Of a stretch of 34,220 nucleotides of DNA, positions 14,501 through 22,935 are shown piece by piece. The stretch's first letter is position 1, and each line of letters opens with the position of its first letter. The notes beneath the pieces are model-generated. The model saw only the letters and a program-made list of their open reading frames with translations. It was not told the origin of the DNA and made no database searches. The translations under genes and the position numbers were made by a program. This DNA comes from Deltaproteobacteria bacterium. GTDB taxonomy: Bacteria; Desulfobacterota; Binatia; DP-6. Location: contig VBKJ01000143.1 of NCBI GenBank assembly GCA_005879795.1, positions 1 to 34,220 on the forward strand, read 5' to 3'.

Positions 14501-16501
14501 ATGGAGACCTACACGCTTCGCCCGCGGCCGGACGCCCGGCCCGATCGCCGCTACCGCATCGACTACGCGGGCGAGCTGAACGGGGCGCAGTACGAGGCCG
14601 CCACCGCGCTCGAGGGGTCCGTGCTGGTGATCGCCGGCGCCGGCAGCGGCAAGACCCGCACGCTCGTCTACCGGGTTGCGCGCCTGGTCGAGTCGGGCGT
14701 CAGCCCGGGGCAGATCCTCCTCCTCACCTTCACGCGCAAGGCGGCCGAGGAGATGCTGCGGCGCGCGGCGGCGCTGGTGGGTGCGAGCTGCGAGCGCGTG
14801 GGGGGCGGGACGTTCCACTCCTTTGCCAACGTGGTGCTCCGCCGCACGGCGCGGCACGTGGGGCTCGAGCCCAACTTCACCATCCTCGACCGCAGCGACT
14901 CCGAGGACGTCGTGAACCTGCTGCGCAGCCGGGCGGGGCTCGACCGCAAGGACCGCCGTTTCCCGCGCAAGAGCGCGATCCTCGAGATCCTGAGCATGGC
15001 CGTCAACCGCGCCAAGCCGGTCGCCGACGTCCTCACCGAGAGCTATGCGCACCTGGCCGATCACCTGGAGGACCTGGAGCGACTCGGCCTCGAGTACGGG
15101 CGTTACAAGCGGGAGAAGAACCTGGTCGACTACGACGACCTCCTCGTCCTCCTGCGCGACCTCCTGCGCGACCACCCGGAGGTCGCGGCCCAGCTCTCGC
15201 GCACCTACCGCTTCATCATGGTCGACGAGTACCAGGACACGAACCCGCTCCAGGCCGAGATCGTCCGCACCCTCGCCGCCACGCACCCGAACGTGATGGC
15301 CGTCGGCGACGACAGCCAGAGCATCTACTCCTTCCGCGGCGCCACCTTCCGCAACATCATGGACTTCCCGAAGGCCTTTCCCGACACGCGCATCATCAAG
15401 CTCGAGGAGAACTACCGCTCGACGCAGCCCATCCTCGACCTCGCCAACGCGATCATCGACCAGGCGGCGGAGAAGCACACCAAGGTCCTGCGCACGCGGC
15501 GGGCCGACGGCCCTCCGCCGCTGCTGGCCCAGTGCAACGACGAGCAGGCGCAGTCCCGCTTCGTCTGCCAGCGCATCCTCGAGCTGCGCGAGGAGGGCGT
15601 GCCGCTCGACGAGATGGCCGTCCTCTTCCGCTCGAGCTTCCATTCCTTCGACCTGGAGCTCGAGCTCCAGCGCGCCGACGTCCCGTTCGTCAAGCGGGGC
15701 GGCTTCAAGTTCATCGAGACGGCGCACGTGAAGGACGTTCTCGCCCACCTCCGAATCATCGCCAACCCGCGCGACGCGGTGTCGTGGCACCGCGTGCTGC
15801 TGCTCCTCGAGCACGTCGGGCCGCGCACCGCCGACGACATCTTCACCCACGTCGCCCCCGCCGCCGACGTGGAGAGCGCGGCCGAGCGCCTGGCGGGCTA
15901 CCCCCGGCGCGGCGCGTACACCAAGGAGCTCGGCCGCCTGGCCGCGCTCCTCGGCGAGATCGCCCCCGACCCGCTGCCGCCGGGCGAGAAGGTCGCCAAG
16001 GTGGTGGGCTTCTATGCGCCCATGCTCCGCCATCTCCACCCCGAGGACTTCCCCAAGCGCGAGAAGGACCTCGAGCACTTCGCCACCATCGCCGGGCGCT
16101 ACCGGAGCCTGGCCTCGCTGCTCGCGGACATGGCGCTCGAGCCGCCCACGGACAGCGTGGGCGACGTGCTCGCGGCCGACGTCGAGGAGGGCCTCCTCAC
16201 GCTCTCCACCATCCACTCGGCCAAGGGGCTCGAGTGGAACACGGTGTTCGTGATCTGGTTGGTGGACGGTCGCTTCCCCTCCTACCAGAACCTGCACGAT
16301 GGGGAGGAGATCGAGGAGGAGCGCCGCCTCCTCTACGTCGCCGTCACGCGCGCCAAGGAGCACCTGTATCTCAGCTACCCGATCGACATCTACGACCGCA
16401 GCTCCGGCATGGTGCTGGGCCAGCCCTCGCGCTTCCTCGCCGACCTGCCCGACGGGGTGCTCGCCGGCCTCCAGGTGGTCGACGAGGTCGGCTTCCGCTA
16501 G
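14501..16501 (+). CDS. UvrD/PcrA/Rep-like superfamily 1 DNA helicase
   Basis: A 666-residue ATP-dependent 3'-5' helicase of SF1A. Motifs in order are LNGAQYEAATALEG (Q-like motif), Walker A AGAGSGKTRTL (45-55), LTFTRKAAEEML (Ia), GTFHSFANVVLRR (Ib), the DEYQDTNPLQ Walker B, GDDSQSIYSFRGA (III), LEENYRSTQPIL (IV), LSTIHSAKGLEW (V) and EERRLLYVAVTRAKEHL (VI). The set is complete, so it should be active. It ends shortly after motif VI, without the long UvrD C-terminal tail that binds RNA polymerase or MutL, so it may be closer to Rep/PcrA-like proteins. It is divergent from hicAB and probably acts in repair or replication restart. Confidence 0.95.
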   Translation: METYTLRPRPDARPDRRYRIDYAGELNGAQYEAATALEGSVLVIAGAGSGKTRTLVYRVARLVESGVSPGQILLLTFTRKAAEEMLRRAAALVGASCERVGGGTFHSFANVVLRRTARHVGLEPNFTILDRSDSEDVVNLLRSRAGLDRKDRRFPRKSAILEILSMAVNRAKPVADVLTESYAHLADHLEDLERLGLEYGRYKREKNLVDYDDLLVLLRDLLRDHPEVAAQLSRTYRFIMVDEYQDTNPLQAEIVRTLAATHPNVMAVGDDSQSIYSFRGATFRNIMDFPKAFPDTRIIKLEENYRSTQPILDLANAIIDQAAEKHTKVLRTRRADGPPPLLAQCNDEQAQSRFVCQRILELREEGVPLDEMAVLFRSSFHSFDLELELQRADVPFVKRGGFKFIETAHVKDVLAHLRIIANPRDAVSWHRVLLLLEHVGPRTADDIFTHVAPAADVESAAERLAGYPRRGAYTKELGRLAALLGEIAPDPLPPGEKVAKVVGFYAPMLRHLHPEDFPKREKDLEHFATIAGRYRSLASLLADMALEPPTDSVGDVLAADVEEGLLTLSTIHSAKGLEWNTVFVIWLVDGRFPSYQNLHDGEEIEEERRLLYVAVTRAKEHLYLSYPIDIYDRSSGMVLGQPSRFLADLPDGVLAGLQVVDEVGFR

Positions 16502-16538
16502 AGCGCAACTTCCTCGCGGGACGTGTGTTGCGGGCCGC

Positions 16539-17645
16539 GTGCGAGTCGCCGCCCCTCTCGTCCTCGCCCTGGTCCTCGCGCTCGGGCCCGTAGGTCCCGC
16601 ACGAGCCCAGGATGATGAAGGGTACCAGGACGAGGACGACCCCGGCGGCCAGTACGCGGCCGACACGGCGCCCGATCCGTCGACCTACGGAGAGGCGCTC
16701 GCCCCCTACGGCACCTGGGTCGACGACGACCAGAACGGGCAGGTCTGGCAACCAGCGGTGAGCGTCGACTGGGCCCCATACACCGACGGGTACTGGGCAT
16801 GGACGCCGTACGGCTGGACGTGGGTGTCGTCCGAGCCGTGGGCCTGGACCTTCCACTACGGGCGCTGGGTGCTCCTGCCGGGCGGCTGGGCGTGGGTGCC
16901 GGGCACCGTCTGGGGACCCGCCTGGGTCGACTGGTTCTGGGGCGACGGCTTCATCGGATGGGCGCCGCTCGCGCCCTTCGCGACCGAGGTGATCGTCCTG
17001 AACGAGTTCGTCTTCGTGCACGAGGGCGACTTCTGCTCGCACGACCTGGCCCACGTGGTGGTCAACCACCACCTCGTCCCCGACCACGTCATCCACCGCT
17101 GGCAGCACCGCGATTGGCGGAACGACCATCCCCCGGGCCGGCACCACGTCGAGCGGGTGTCGCACCACCCCGTGACTCGCATGGACCACCGGCCGCCGGG
17201 GACGGTCGCGCCGGCCGGGGTCGGAGCGCGGCAGCTGGCACGGCCCCGTGCGGAGCCCCGGCTCGGCGGGGCGCGCCGCAACCTGACCCGCCTCGGAAAC
17301 CCCTGGCGGCCCGGGCTCTCCGCACGGGCGAGCGCGCCCGCGTTCCAGGTTCGCCGGCCGGCCCTGCAGGCACCGGCGCGCCCGGGCATCGTGCGGCGGG
17401 ACCCGCCCGCCGTGTGGAGCCCGCCGCGCGCACCGTTCGGCGCGGGGGCGCGTCCCCCGCTCGGCCAGCCGGGCGGGCCGGTCGTCAGCACCGCCCGGCC
17501 GGTGCGGCCAGCCGTCCCCGGTGGCTCGGTCGCGCTCCCCCATCCAGGGCTGCCTGGCCAGCGCCGGCTGGAGAGCGGGCACACGTTCGCCGGCCGGCAC
17601 GACGGTGGACGGGGGTTCCAGCTCTCCTCGCCCGGCGGGCGATAG
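16539..17645 (+). CDS. Secreted Trp/Tyr-rich protein of the DUF6600 (YXWV-repeat) type
   Basis: A 368-residue exported protein of unknown role. GTG at 16539 gives a clean signal peptide (VRVAAPLVLALVLALGPVG, cleavage after ARA). About 25-60 is acidic and low complexity. About 60-190 is an aromatic-rich beta domain with YGTWVDDDQNGQVWQP, DWAPYTDGYWAWTPYGWTWV, SSEPWAWTFHYGRWV and GGWAWVPGTVWGPAWVDWFW, the repeated hallmark of this family. A His-rich patch (VVNHHLVPDHVIHRWQHRDW) follows. The last 150 residues are Pro/Arg/Ala-rich and disordered-looking. The domain is often found in envelope or FecR-like proteins. It lies 37 bases after the helicase but is probably unrelated functionally. Confidence 0.75.
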   Translation: MRVAAPLVLALVLALGPVGPARAQDDEGYQDEDDPGGQYAADTAPDPSTYGEALAPYGTWVDDDQNGQVWQPAVSVDWAPYTDGYWAWTPYGWTWVSSEPWAWTFHYGRWVLLPGGWAWVPGTVWGPAWVDWFWGDGFIGWAPLAPFATEVIVLNEFVFVHEGDFCSHDLAHVVVNHHLVPDHVIHRWQHRDWRNDHPPGRHHVERVSHHPVTRMDHRPPGTVAPAGVGARQLARPRAEPRLGGARRNLTRLGNPWRPGLSARASAPAFQVRRPALQAPARPGIVRRDPPAVWSPPRAPFGAGARPPLGQPGGPVVSTARPVRPAVPGGSVALPHPGLPGQRRLESGHTFAGRHDGGRGFQLSSPGGR

Positions 17646-17682
17646 CGAGATCCCTTGCGTACCGCGCGCGCCTGAGCGTTTT

Positions 17683-17877
17683 ATGGGCGCGATGCAGGCG
17701 AGCGAGCTGCGCGAGCGGATGGCGGCGGCGGGGATCGAGCTTCCCCCCGAGCTGATCGACGTGGTGGCCACGGCGGCCGGGCCGATGATCACCTCGCTCG
17801 ACGCCCTTCTCTCCCTCGACCTGGGCGACCTCGAACCGTTCTCGCCGGCGCGGCGCCTGCCCGACGACGTCGGCTGA
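17683..17877 (+). CDS. Small GatC/AtzG-like partner of the following amidase
   Basis: A 64-residue ORF from ATG at 17683 (alternative ATG at 17692) whose TGA overlaps the amidase ATG as TGATG. It starts with a charged helix (ASELRERMAAAGIELPPEL), continues with a hydrophobic helix (IDVVATAAGPMITSLDALLSL) and ends DLEPFSPARRLPDD. The ending recalls GatC and AtzG, where a C-terminal EP-x-P segment wraps the amidase. In those families the small protein stabilises its amidase partner. The similarity is by pattern, not a confident family match. Strict coupling to the amidase is the stronger argument. Confidence 0.6.
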   Translation: MGAMQASELRERMAAAGIELPPELIDVVATAAGPMITSLDALLSLDLGDLEPFSPARRLPDDVG

Positions 17878-19286
17878 TGGGCGCGCCACTCGCCGAGCTC
17901 TCGGTGGTGGAGGTGCGTGCCGCGCTCGCCAGACGCGAGGCGACGGCGGTCGAGGTCGCCCGCGCATGCCTCGAGGCGCTCGGCGCGCGCGACCCGCACG
18001 TGCACGCCTTCGTCACCGTCACCGCCGACGACGCGCTCGCCGCGGCGCGCGCCGCCGATCGGGCGCTCGCCCGCGGCGACGCGGGGCCGCTCGCCGGCGT
18101 GCCGATCGGCGTGAAGGACCTCCTCGCCGTGCGCGGAGTCGCGCGCACGAACGGCAGCCCGGCCTTCGCCGGCGCCCCGCCCGCCGCTGCCGACGCCGGG
18201 GCGGTGGCACGGCTGCGCACCGCGGGCGCGGTCATCGTGGGGACGACGCACCTCCACGAGCTGGCCTTCGGGCCGACGGGGGTCAACCGGGCGCTCGGCA
18301 CGCCGGTGAACCCGTGGGCCGCGGGCCGCGTGCCGGGCGGCTCGAGCAGCGGCTCGGGCGCGGCGGTGGCGGCGCGGCTCGTGCCCGCCGCGCTCGGTAC
18401 CGACACGGGCGGCTCGATCCGCATCCCGGCGAGCTTCTGCGGCGTGACCGGGTTCAAGCCGACCTACGGGCGCGTGACACGCGCCGGCGTCACGCCGCTC
18501 GCCTGGACGCTCGATCACGTGGGCCCGCTCGCGCGCAGCGTGGAGGACGCGGCACTGCTGCTCGGCGTGCTGGCCGGCCACGATCCCGCGGATCCGACGA
18601 GCGCGCGGATCTCGGTGCCGGACTACGCGGCGCGGCTCGACCGCTCGCTCCGCGGCGTGCGCGTCGGCGTGCCGCGCGACTTCGCCTGCGCCCTCGTCGA
18701 TCCGGAGGTGGTGCGCGCCTTCGAGGCGGCGCTCGACGAGCTCGGCAGCGCGGGCGCGACGGTGAGCGACGTGACGCTCCCGTCGCTCGGCCACGCGGGC
18801 CCGGCGCTCGGCGCGGTCATCCTCGCCGAAGCGCGGAGCGCGCTCGTGCCGCTGCTCGGCGCGCGGCGGGAGCGCGCGAGCGTCGACCTGCGGGTCTACC
18901 TCGAGCTCGGGAAGCTCGTGACCGCCGAGCAGTACGTCGCGGCGCAGCGCGTGCGCAGCCGCCTCTACGAGGAGATGCGCGCCGTGCTCGCGCGCGTCGA
19001 TCTCCTCGCCACGCCGGCCACGGTGCTGGCGGCACCGCGCCCCGACGAGCTCGAGGTGCGTCTCGGTGACGCCGAGATGGGCGCGTTCGAGGCGATCTGC
19101 CGCCTCTCGGGTCCGTTCAACCTGACCGGGCTGCCGGCGCTCGCGCTGCCCTGCGGGTTCACGGGCGACGGGCGGCCGATCGGGCTCCAGCTGGCGGGGC
19201 GGCCGTTCGCGGAGGCGGACGTGCTCGCGGCCGGGCACGCCTACCAGCGCGTCACGGACTGGCACCGGCGCCGGCCGCCGGGCTGA
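17877..19286 (+). CDS. Amidase-signature family amidohydrolase
   Basis: A 469-residue amidase-signature enzyme hydrolysing an unidentified amide. The Ser-cisSer-Lys triad is visible: Lys80 in GVPIGVKDLL, the cis-Ser in VPGGSSSGSGAAVAA (152-166) and nucleophile Ser180 in GTDTGGSIRIPASFCG. FKPTYGRVTRAGVTPLAWTL, DHVGPLARSVEDAALLLGVL and FNLTGLPALALPCG are also typical. It resembles GatA, AtzE and other stand-alone amidases. No gatB is nearby, so transamidation of Glu-tRNA is unlikely to be its job from this context. It is coupled to the preceding small ORF. The substrate cannot be told from sequence. Confidence 0.92.
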   Translation: MGAPLAELSVVEVRAALARREATAVEVARACLEALGARDPHVHAFVTVTADDALAAARAADRALARGDAGPLAGVPIGVKDLLAVRGVARTNGSPAFAGAPPAAADAGAVARLRTAGAVIVGTTHLHELAFGPTGVNRALGTPVNPWAAGRVPGGSSSGSGAAVAARLVPAALGTDTGGSIRIPASFCGVTGFKPTYGRVTRAGVTPLAWTLDHVGPLARSVEDAALLLGVLAGHDPADPTSARISVPDYAARLDRSLRGVRVGVPRDFACALVDPEVVRAFEAALDELGSAGATVSDVTLPSLGHAGPALGAVILAEARSALVPLLGARRERASVDLRVYLELGKLVTAEQYVAAQRVRSRLYEEMRAVLARVDLLATPATVLAAPRPDELEVRLGDAEMGAFEAICRLSGPFNLTGLPALALPCGFTGDGRPIGLQLAGRPFAEADVLAAGHAYQRVTDWHRRRPPG

Positions 19287-19356
19287 AGATGCGCGTCGAG
19301 CGGGTCGCGACGCGTGTCTCGGGTGGAGCCTGCGCGCGTCGTCGCCTCTCGCTCCC

Positions 19357-20136
19357 TCACGGCCGCCGGGCGACGATCTGGACGACGCGCAGGGCGCCGT
19401 CGGCGAGCGCGGCGGCGAGGGCTTCGCGCTCGCGCACGAGCTGGGCGCAGCGCGCATCACGCCGCAGGCGGGCGAGGAGGCGGTCGCGGGCGGCGAGGAC
19501 CTGGGCGGAGCGCTCCGGGGCCTCGGCGGTCCGGTCCCGCACCGCGAACTCGATGAAGCCCAGCCGTTCGAGCGCCGCCGCCCGCTCCGCCGTCGTGGAG
19601 GGACGCCAGCCGGGAATCTCGGGCGCGGAGCGGGCCTCGGGGCGCACGAGATCCTGGATGGCGAGCGTGCCGCCGCGCCGGAGCACCCGATGCGCCTCGC
19701 CGAGGGCCGCCAGAGGGTCGCGCAGGCGGGGCAGCGTCTCGAGGATCCAGACGTGCGTGAAGTGCGCGGCGCGGAAGGGGAGGGCGGCGGGGTCGGCCGG
19801 CACGAGGCGGACCTGCGCCGAGAGCCCCGTGCGGCGCGTGAGCGATTCGCCGGCCTCCGCCTCGGCGCGGCTCGCTGCCGTGCCGACGACCTCGCACCCG
19901 AGACGCGCCACGAGCCAGCGCGACGTGCCGCCGAGACCGGCGCCCAGGTCGAGGACGAACTCGTACTTGCGGAAGATGCCGCGCGCGGCGAGGGCGTCGA
20001 GCAGGTGGAAGCCGGTGCCGCTCGGGTGCTCGAGCCCGAGGTACGGGAGGCCGCGCGGCAATGGCGCGGCGGCCTTGTGCGCCCGCGCCAGGGTCTCGAT
20101 CGCGGCCGCGAGCCGCGCCACGGGCGCCTCGGACAT
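19357..20136 (-). CDS. SAM-dependent class I methyltransferase
   Basis: A 259-residue Rossmann-fold methyltransferase. Motif I is VLDLGAGLGGTSRWLV (61-76), followed by GCEVVGTAASRAEAEAG, VRLVPADPAALPF and FTHVWILETLPRL (motif post-I/II), then AHRVLRRGGTLAIQDLV (motif III). It looks like the UbiE/Methyltransf_11 group of small-molecule or lipid methylases. The start is taken at ATG 20136; a GTG at 20154 would add six residues. The gene converges on the amidase and diverges from the metallopeptidase. The substrate is unknown. Its position near the hopanoid operon makes an isoprenoid substrate conceivable but unproven. Confidence 0.88.
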   Translation of the reverse strand: MSEAPVARLAAAIETLARAHKAAAPLPRGLPYLGLEHPSGTGFHLLDALAARGIFRKYEFVLDLGAGLGGTSRWLVARLGCEVVGTAASRAEAEAGESLTRRTGLSAQVRLVPADPAALPFRAAHFTHVWILETLPRLRDPLAALGEAHRVLRRGGTLAIQDLVRPEARSAPEIPGWRPSTTAERAAALERLGFIEFAVRDRTAEAPERSAQVLAARDRLLARLRRDARCAQLVREREALAAALADGALRVVQIVARRP

Positions 20137-20198
20137 TGCGAGCGCCCCTACCACAGAATTGGCCCGGACGCCGCGCTCGCGCTAAGCTCGCCTCGCAC

Positions 20199-20744
20199 GT
20201 GCTCACGGACCGTCCCATCCGTCCGCCCGGGCCGCGGCCGGCGTGGTACCGGCGCCTGCCCGCGTCGCTGAGAAGGGTCGCGGCGGCGAGCGATCGCGTG
20301 CCCACCCTGCCGCTGCGCGCCGGTGCGACGCTCAAGGGTGCCGTGGCGGCGCTGCCGGCGGTGCTCGCCACCGGTCGGGAGCGCGACGTGCAGGCGCTCG
20401 CGCAGCGCATCAGCGACGACATCTGCGCCGGGCTCGGTGCCCCGGGCGTACGCGTGCGCGTCGCCGCGCGTCGGCCTCCGCTGCGCGGAGGGGAGCTCCA
20501 GGGCCTCTACACGGCGGCCGACGGCCGTGGCCGCGACCTCGTGACCGTGTGGATGCTCACCGCCAAGCGCGGGCAGGTGGTCGCCTTCCGCACTTTTCTC
20601 CGCACGCTCCTCCACGAGCTCTGCCATCACCTCGACTACACGCTGCTCCACCTGCGGGACTCGCTGCACACGCAGGGTTTCTATCAGCGAGAGTCGAGCC
20701 TCTTTCACGCGCTCGACGCGGGGAGACTCGACGCCGAGCATTGA
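20199..20744 (+). CDS. Small HEXXH zinc metallopeptidase-like protein
   Basis: A 181-residue protein from GTG at 20199. The zinc-protease motif is H139-E140-L-C-H143 in RTLLHELCHHLDYTLL. A short helix and SLHTQGFYQRESSLF follow, and Glu165 is a candidate third ligand, as in gluzincins. The upstream half (YTAADGRGRDLVTVWMLTAK) looks like a beta-sheet edge. No signal peptide is seen, so it is probably cytosolic. The family resembles small uncharacterised minigluzincin-like proteins. The -35 box of the next operon overlaps its stop codon. The function is unknown. Confidence 0.75.
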   Translation: MLTDRPIRPPGPRPAWYRRLPASLRRVAAASDRVPTLPLRAGATLKGAVAALPAVLATGRERDVQALAQRISDDICAGLGAPGVRVRVAARRPPLRGGELQGLYTAADGRGRDLVTVWMLTAKRGQVVAFRTFLRTLLHELCHHLDYTLLHLRDSLHTQGFYQRESSLFHALDAGRLDAEH

Positions 20745-20769
20745 CAGACCCGCCAGGATTCTCTATACG
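20741..20769 (+). promoter_or_regulatory. Sigma-70-type promoter ahead of the mevalonate-hopanoid operon
   Basis: A perfect TTGACA (20741-20746), a 17-base spacer and TATACG (20764-20769, 4/6). This is the best consensus promoter I found in the window. Transcription would begin near 20776, leaving a leader of about 150 bases before mvaD. The -35 box overlaps the metallopeptidase stop codon. Confidence 0.6.
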
Positions 20770-20847
20770 GCGCAACTCGACGAGGCGTGTGTATCCCCGC
20801 GTGTCCGGACCGTTTTCCCGGGCCACGGGGATTTTCTTGGATCGCTG

Positions 20848-20879
20848 CCTGACCGATCGGTCTATAGTGGTCGGTCAGG
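20848..20879 (+). promoter_or_regulatory. TetR-type operator overlapping a TATAGT box, upstream of mvaD
   Basis: An inverted repeat CCTGACCGA (20848-20856) / TCGGTCAGG (20871-20879) with a 14-base centre. The left half also forms a perfect 12-bp palindrome GACCGATCGGTC (20851-20862). There are thus three half-sites of GACCGA/TCGGTC around TATAGT (20863-20868), a 5/6 match to a -10 box without a well-spaced -35. GACCGA-type palindromes are common operators of TetR-family repressors. The repressor gene is not in the window. Confidence 0.55.
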
Positions 20880-20929
20880 GGGCGGATGTGCGTGAGCTGA
20901 GCCAAAGAGATAGAAGACGGCCGGCGGGA

Positions 20930-21907
20930 ATGACTGCCGCAGCGACCGCGCGTGCCAACGTGAACCTCGCGCTGGTGAAGTACTGGGGGAAGCGCGATGC
21001 GGCGCTCAACCTGCCGGCCACCGGGAGCATCTCGCTCACGCTCGACGGCCTCTCGGTCGAGGCATCGGTCGCCTTCGGCGGCGGTGAGGCCGACCGGATC
21101 GAGATCGACGGCGCCGAGGCCGCGGGCGACGAGGCGCTCCGGGTGGCGCGCTTCCTGGACCTCGTGCGCGCCGAGGCCGGCCGGCGCGAGCGCGCGCTCG
21201 TCACCACGCGGAGCACGGTGCCGCGCGGTGTCGGCCTGGCGTCCTCGGCGGCGGCCTTCGCGGCGCTGGCGCTCGCGGCGAGCCGTGCCGCCGGGATTGT
21301 GCTCGATCCGCCCGCGCTCTCGGCGCTCGCCCGCCGCGGCTCGGGCTCGGCGGCGCGCTCGATCTTCGGCGGCTTCGTCGAGTGGCGGCGCGGCGAGCGG
21401 CCCGACGGGCGAGACTCGGTGGCCGAGCCGCTCGCGCCGCCGGACTTCTGGGACGTGCGGGTGGTGGTGGCGGTGACGTCGAGCGCGCCGAAGGCGGTCT
21501 CGTCGCGCGCCGGCATGGAGCGCGCCGCGACCTCGCCCTTCTACCCCGCCTGGGTGGCGGGGGCCGAGGCGGACCTGGCGGAGGCGCGGGCCGCGATCCG
21601 CGCGCGTGACCTGGATGCCCTCGGCCTCGTCGCCGAGCACAGCGCGCTCGAGATGCACGCGGTCGGGCTGGCGGCGCGCCCGCCGCTCGTCTACTGGCGC
21701 GCGGCCACCGTCGGCTGCCTGGAACGGGTGTGGCAGCTCCGCGCCGAGGGCACGCCCGCCTTCGCGACTATCGACGCGGGCCCGCAGGTGAAGGTGCTGT
21801 GCGCACCCGCCGACGCAGGCCCCGTCGCCGAGGCGCTGCGCGCCGTGCCCGGCGTCGAGCGCGTGCTCACCTGCGCGCCGGGGGGCGGCGCCGAGGTGGC
21901 GGCATGA
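20930..21907 (+). CDS. mvaD: Diphosphomevalonate decarboxylase
   Basis: Converts mevalonate-5-diphosphate to isopentenyl diphosphate with ATP. The 325-residue GHMP-fold protein starts at ATG 20930. RANVNLALVKYWGKRD (9-24) with LPATGSISLTLDGL is the family N-terminus, and STVPRGVGLASSAAAFAAL is the phosphate-binding loop. RRGSGSAARSIFGGFVEW (catalytic-site region) and SSAPKAVSSRAGME follow. The conserved Asp is expected in the late TIDAGPQVKVL segment, which is present. It is the first gene of the ten-gene operon; its stop overlaps the next ATG (ATGA). The leader region carries the promoter and TetR-like operator. Confidence 0.96.
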   Translation: MTAAATARANVNLALVKYWGKRDAALNLPATGSISLTLDGLSVEASVAFGGGEADRIEIDGAEAAGDEALRVARFLDLVRAEAGRRERALVTTRSTVPRGVGLASSAAAFAALALAASRAAGIVLDPPALSALARRGSGSAARSIFGGFVEWRRGERPDGRDSVAEPLAPPDFWDVRVVVAVTSSAPKAVSSRAGMERAATSPFYPAWVAGAEADLAEARAAIRARDLDALGLVAEHSALEMHAVGLAARPPLVYWRAATVGCLERVWQLRAEGTPAFATIDAGPQVKVLCAPADAGPVAEALRAVPGVERVLTCAPGGGAEVAA

Positions 21908-22935
21908 GGCGCGTCACGGCGAGTGCGCCCGGGAAGCTCTTCCTCGCCGGGGAGTACGCCGTCCTCGCGGGCGCGCCCGCGCTGGTCGCGGCCGTCGACC
22001 GTCGCGCGGACGTCCACGTGACGCTCGAGTCCGGCGCGGGCCCGCTGGTCGTCGATTCACTCGCCGAGGGGAAGCGGCGCGTGATCGACGACCCCGAGCG
22101 CGGCCCGCTCGAGGGCGGTGACGCCGGTGCGATCCTGGCCGCGTGGCGCGCCGTCCGGGCCGCGGCGCCGTCGCTCGCCGCCGTGCGTGCCGAGGTGGTG
22201 GTCGACTCGCGCGCGTTCCTCGCCGACGGCCGGAAGCTCGGGCTCGGGAGGAGCGCCGCCACCGTCGCGGCCGCCGCCGCCGCCTTTCTCGCCGGCGTTG
22301 GGCGCCAGGACCGGGGTGAGATGCTGGACGCGGCGCTGGCTGCGCACGCGCTCTTCCAGGAAGGGCGCGGAAGCGGCGCGGACGTGGCCGCGGCGGCGCG
22401 CGGCGGCGTGCTCGAGTTCCGGCGGAGCGGGGGGCGGATCACGGTCGCGGCGCGGGCCCTGCCGCGCGGGCTCCACCTGCTCGTCGGCTGGAGCGGCGAG
22501 GGCGGGGCGACCGACCCGATGCTCCGGCGCTTCGCGACCGGGCCGGGCGCGCCCCGCGCGCTCGGCGAGCTCTCGGCTGCCGCCGAGCGGGCGGCCACAG
22601 CGGTCGAGCGCGGCGACGGCGCCGGGCTGCTCGACGCCGTGGCGAGCTCGGCCGACCTGCTCGCCCGGCTCGGTGCGGAGACGGGCATCCCGATCGTGAC
22701 GCCGGCGCTCGCGCGCCTGGTGGCCGCCGCGCGGCGGGTGGGTGCGGTCGCGAAGCCCTCGGGGGCTGGCGGCGGCGACTGCGGGATCGCGCTCGCGACC
22801 TCGCCGGCCGAGGCCGACGCGGTCGCCGCGGCCTGGCGTGCGGCGGGCATCGTGCCGCTCCCGGTCGCGATCGCGGCCGAGGGCGTCCGCCACGAGGCGC
22901 GCGACGAGGTCGCGCATGCGGTGTCGCTTGGCTGA
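21904..22935 (+). CDS. mvaK2: Phosphomevalonate kinase
   Basis: Phosphorylates mevalonate-5-phosphate to the diphosphate. This 343-residue GHMP kinase shows TASAPGKLFLAGEYAVLAG (5-23), the GHMP motif 2 GLGRSAATVAAAAAAFL, the acidic helix motif LFQEGRGSGADVAAAARGG and the C-terminal PSGAGGGDCGIAL. The last is diagnostic of bacterial phosphomevalonate kinase rather than mevalonate kinase. Its start overlaps mvaD by 4 bases, and the end overlaps fni by 20 bases. With mvaD and mvaK1 it forms the classical three-kinase/decarboxylase lower mevalonate branch. Confidence 0.94.
   Translation: MRRVTASAPGKLFLAGEYAVLAGAPALVAAVDRRADVHVTLESGAGPLVVDSLAEGKRRVIDDPERGPLEGGDAGAILAAWRAVRAAAPSLAAVRAEVVVDSRAFLADGRKLGLGRSAATVAAAAAAFLAGVGRQDRGEMLDAALAAHALFQEGRGSGADVAAAARGGVLEFRRSGGRITVAARALPRGLHLLVGWSGEGGATDPMLRRFATGPGAPRALGELSAAAERAATAVERGDGAGLLDAVASSADLLARLGAETGIPIVTPALARLVAAARRVGAVAKPSGAGGGDCGIALATSPAEADAVAAAWRAAGIVPLPVAIAAEGVRHEARDEVAHAVSLG

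Noticed and set aside
16371-19460. About 1,030-codon minus-strand open frame opposite the DUF6600-type protein and the amidase
   Set aside because: No recognisable domain and Arg/Ala/Gly composition; the plus-strand genes have complete family motifs.
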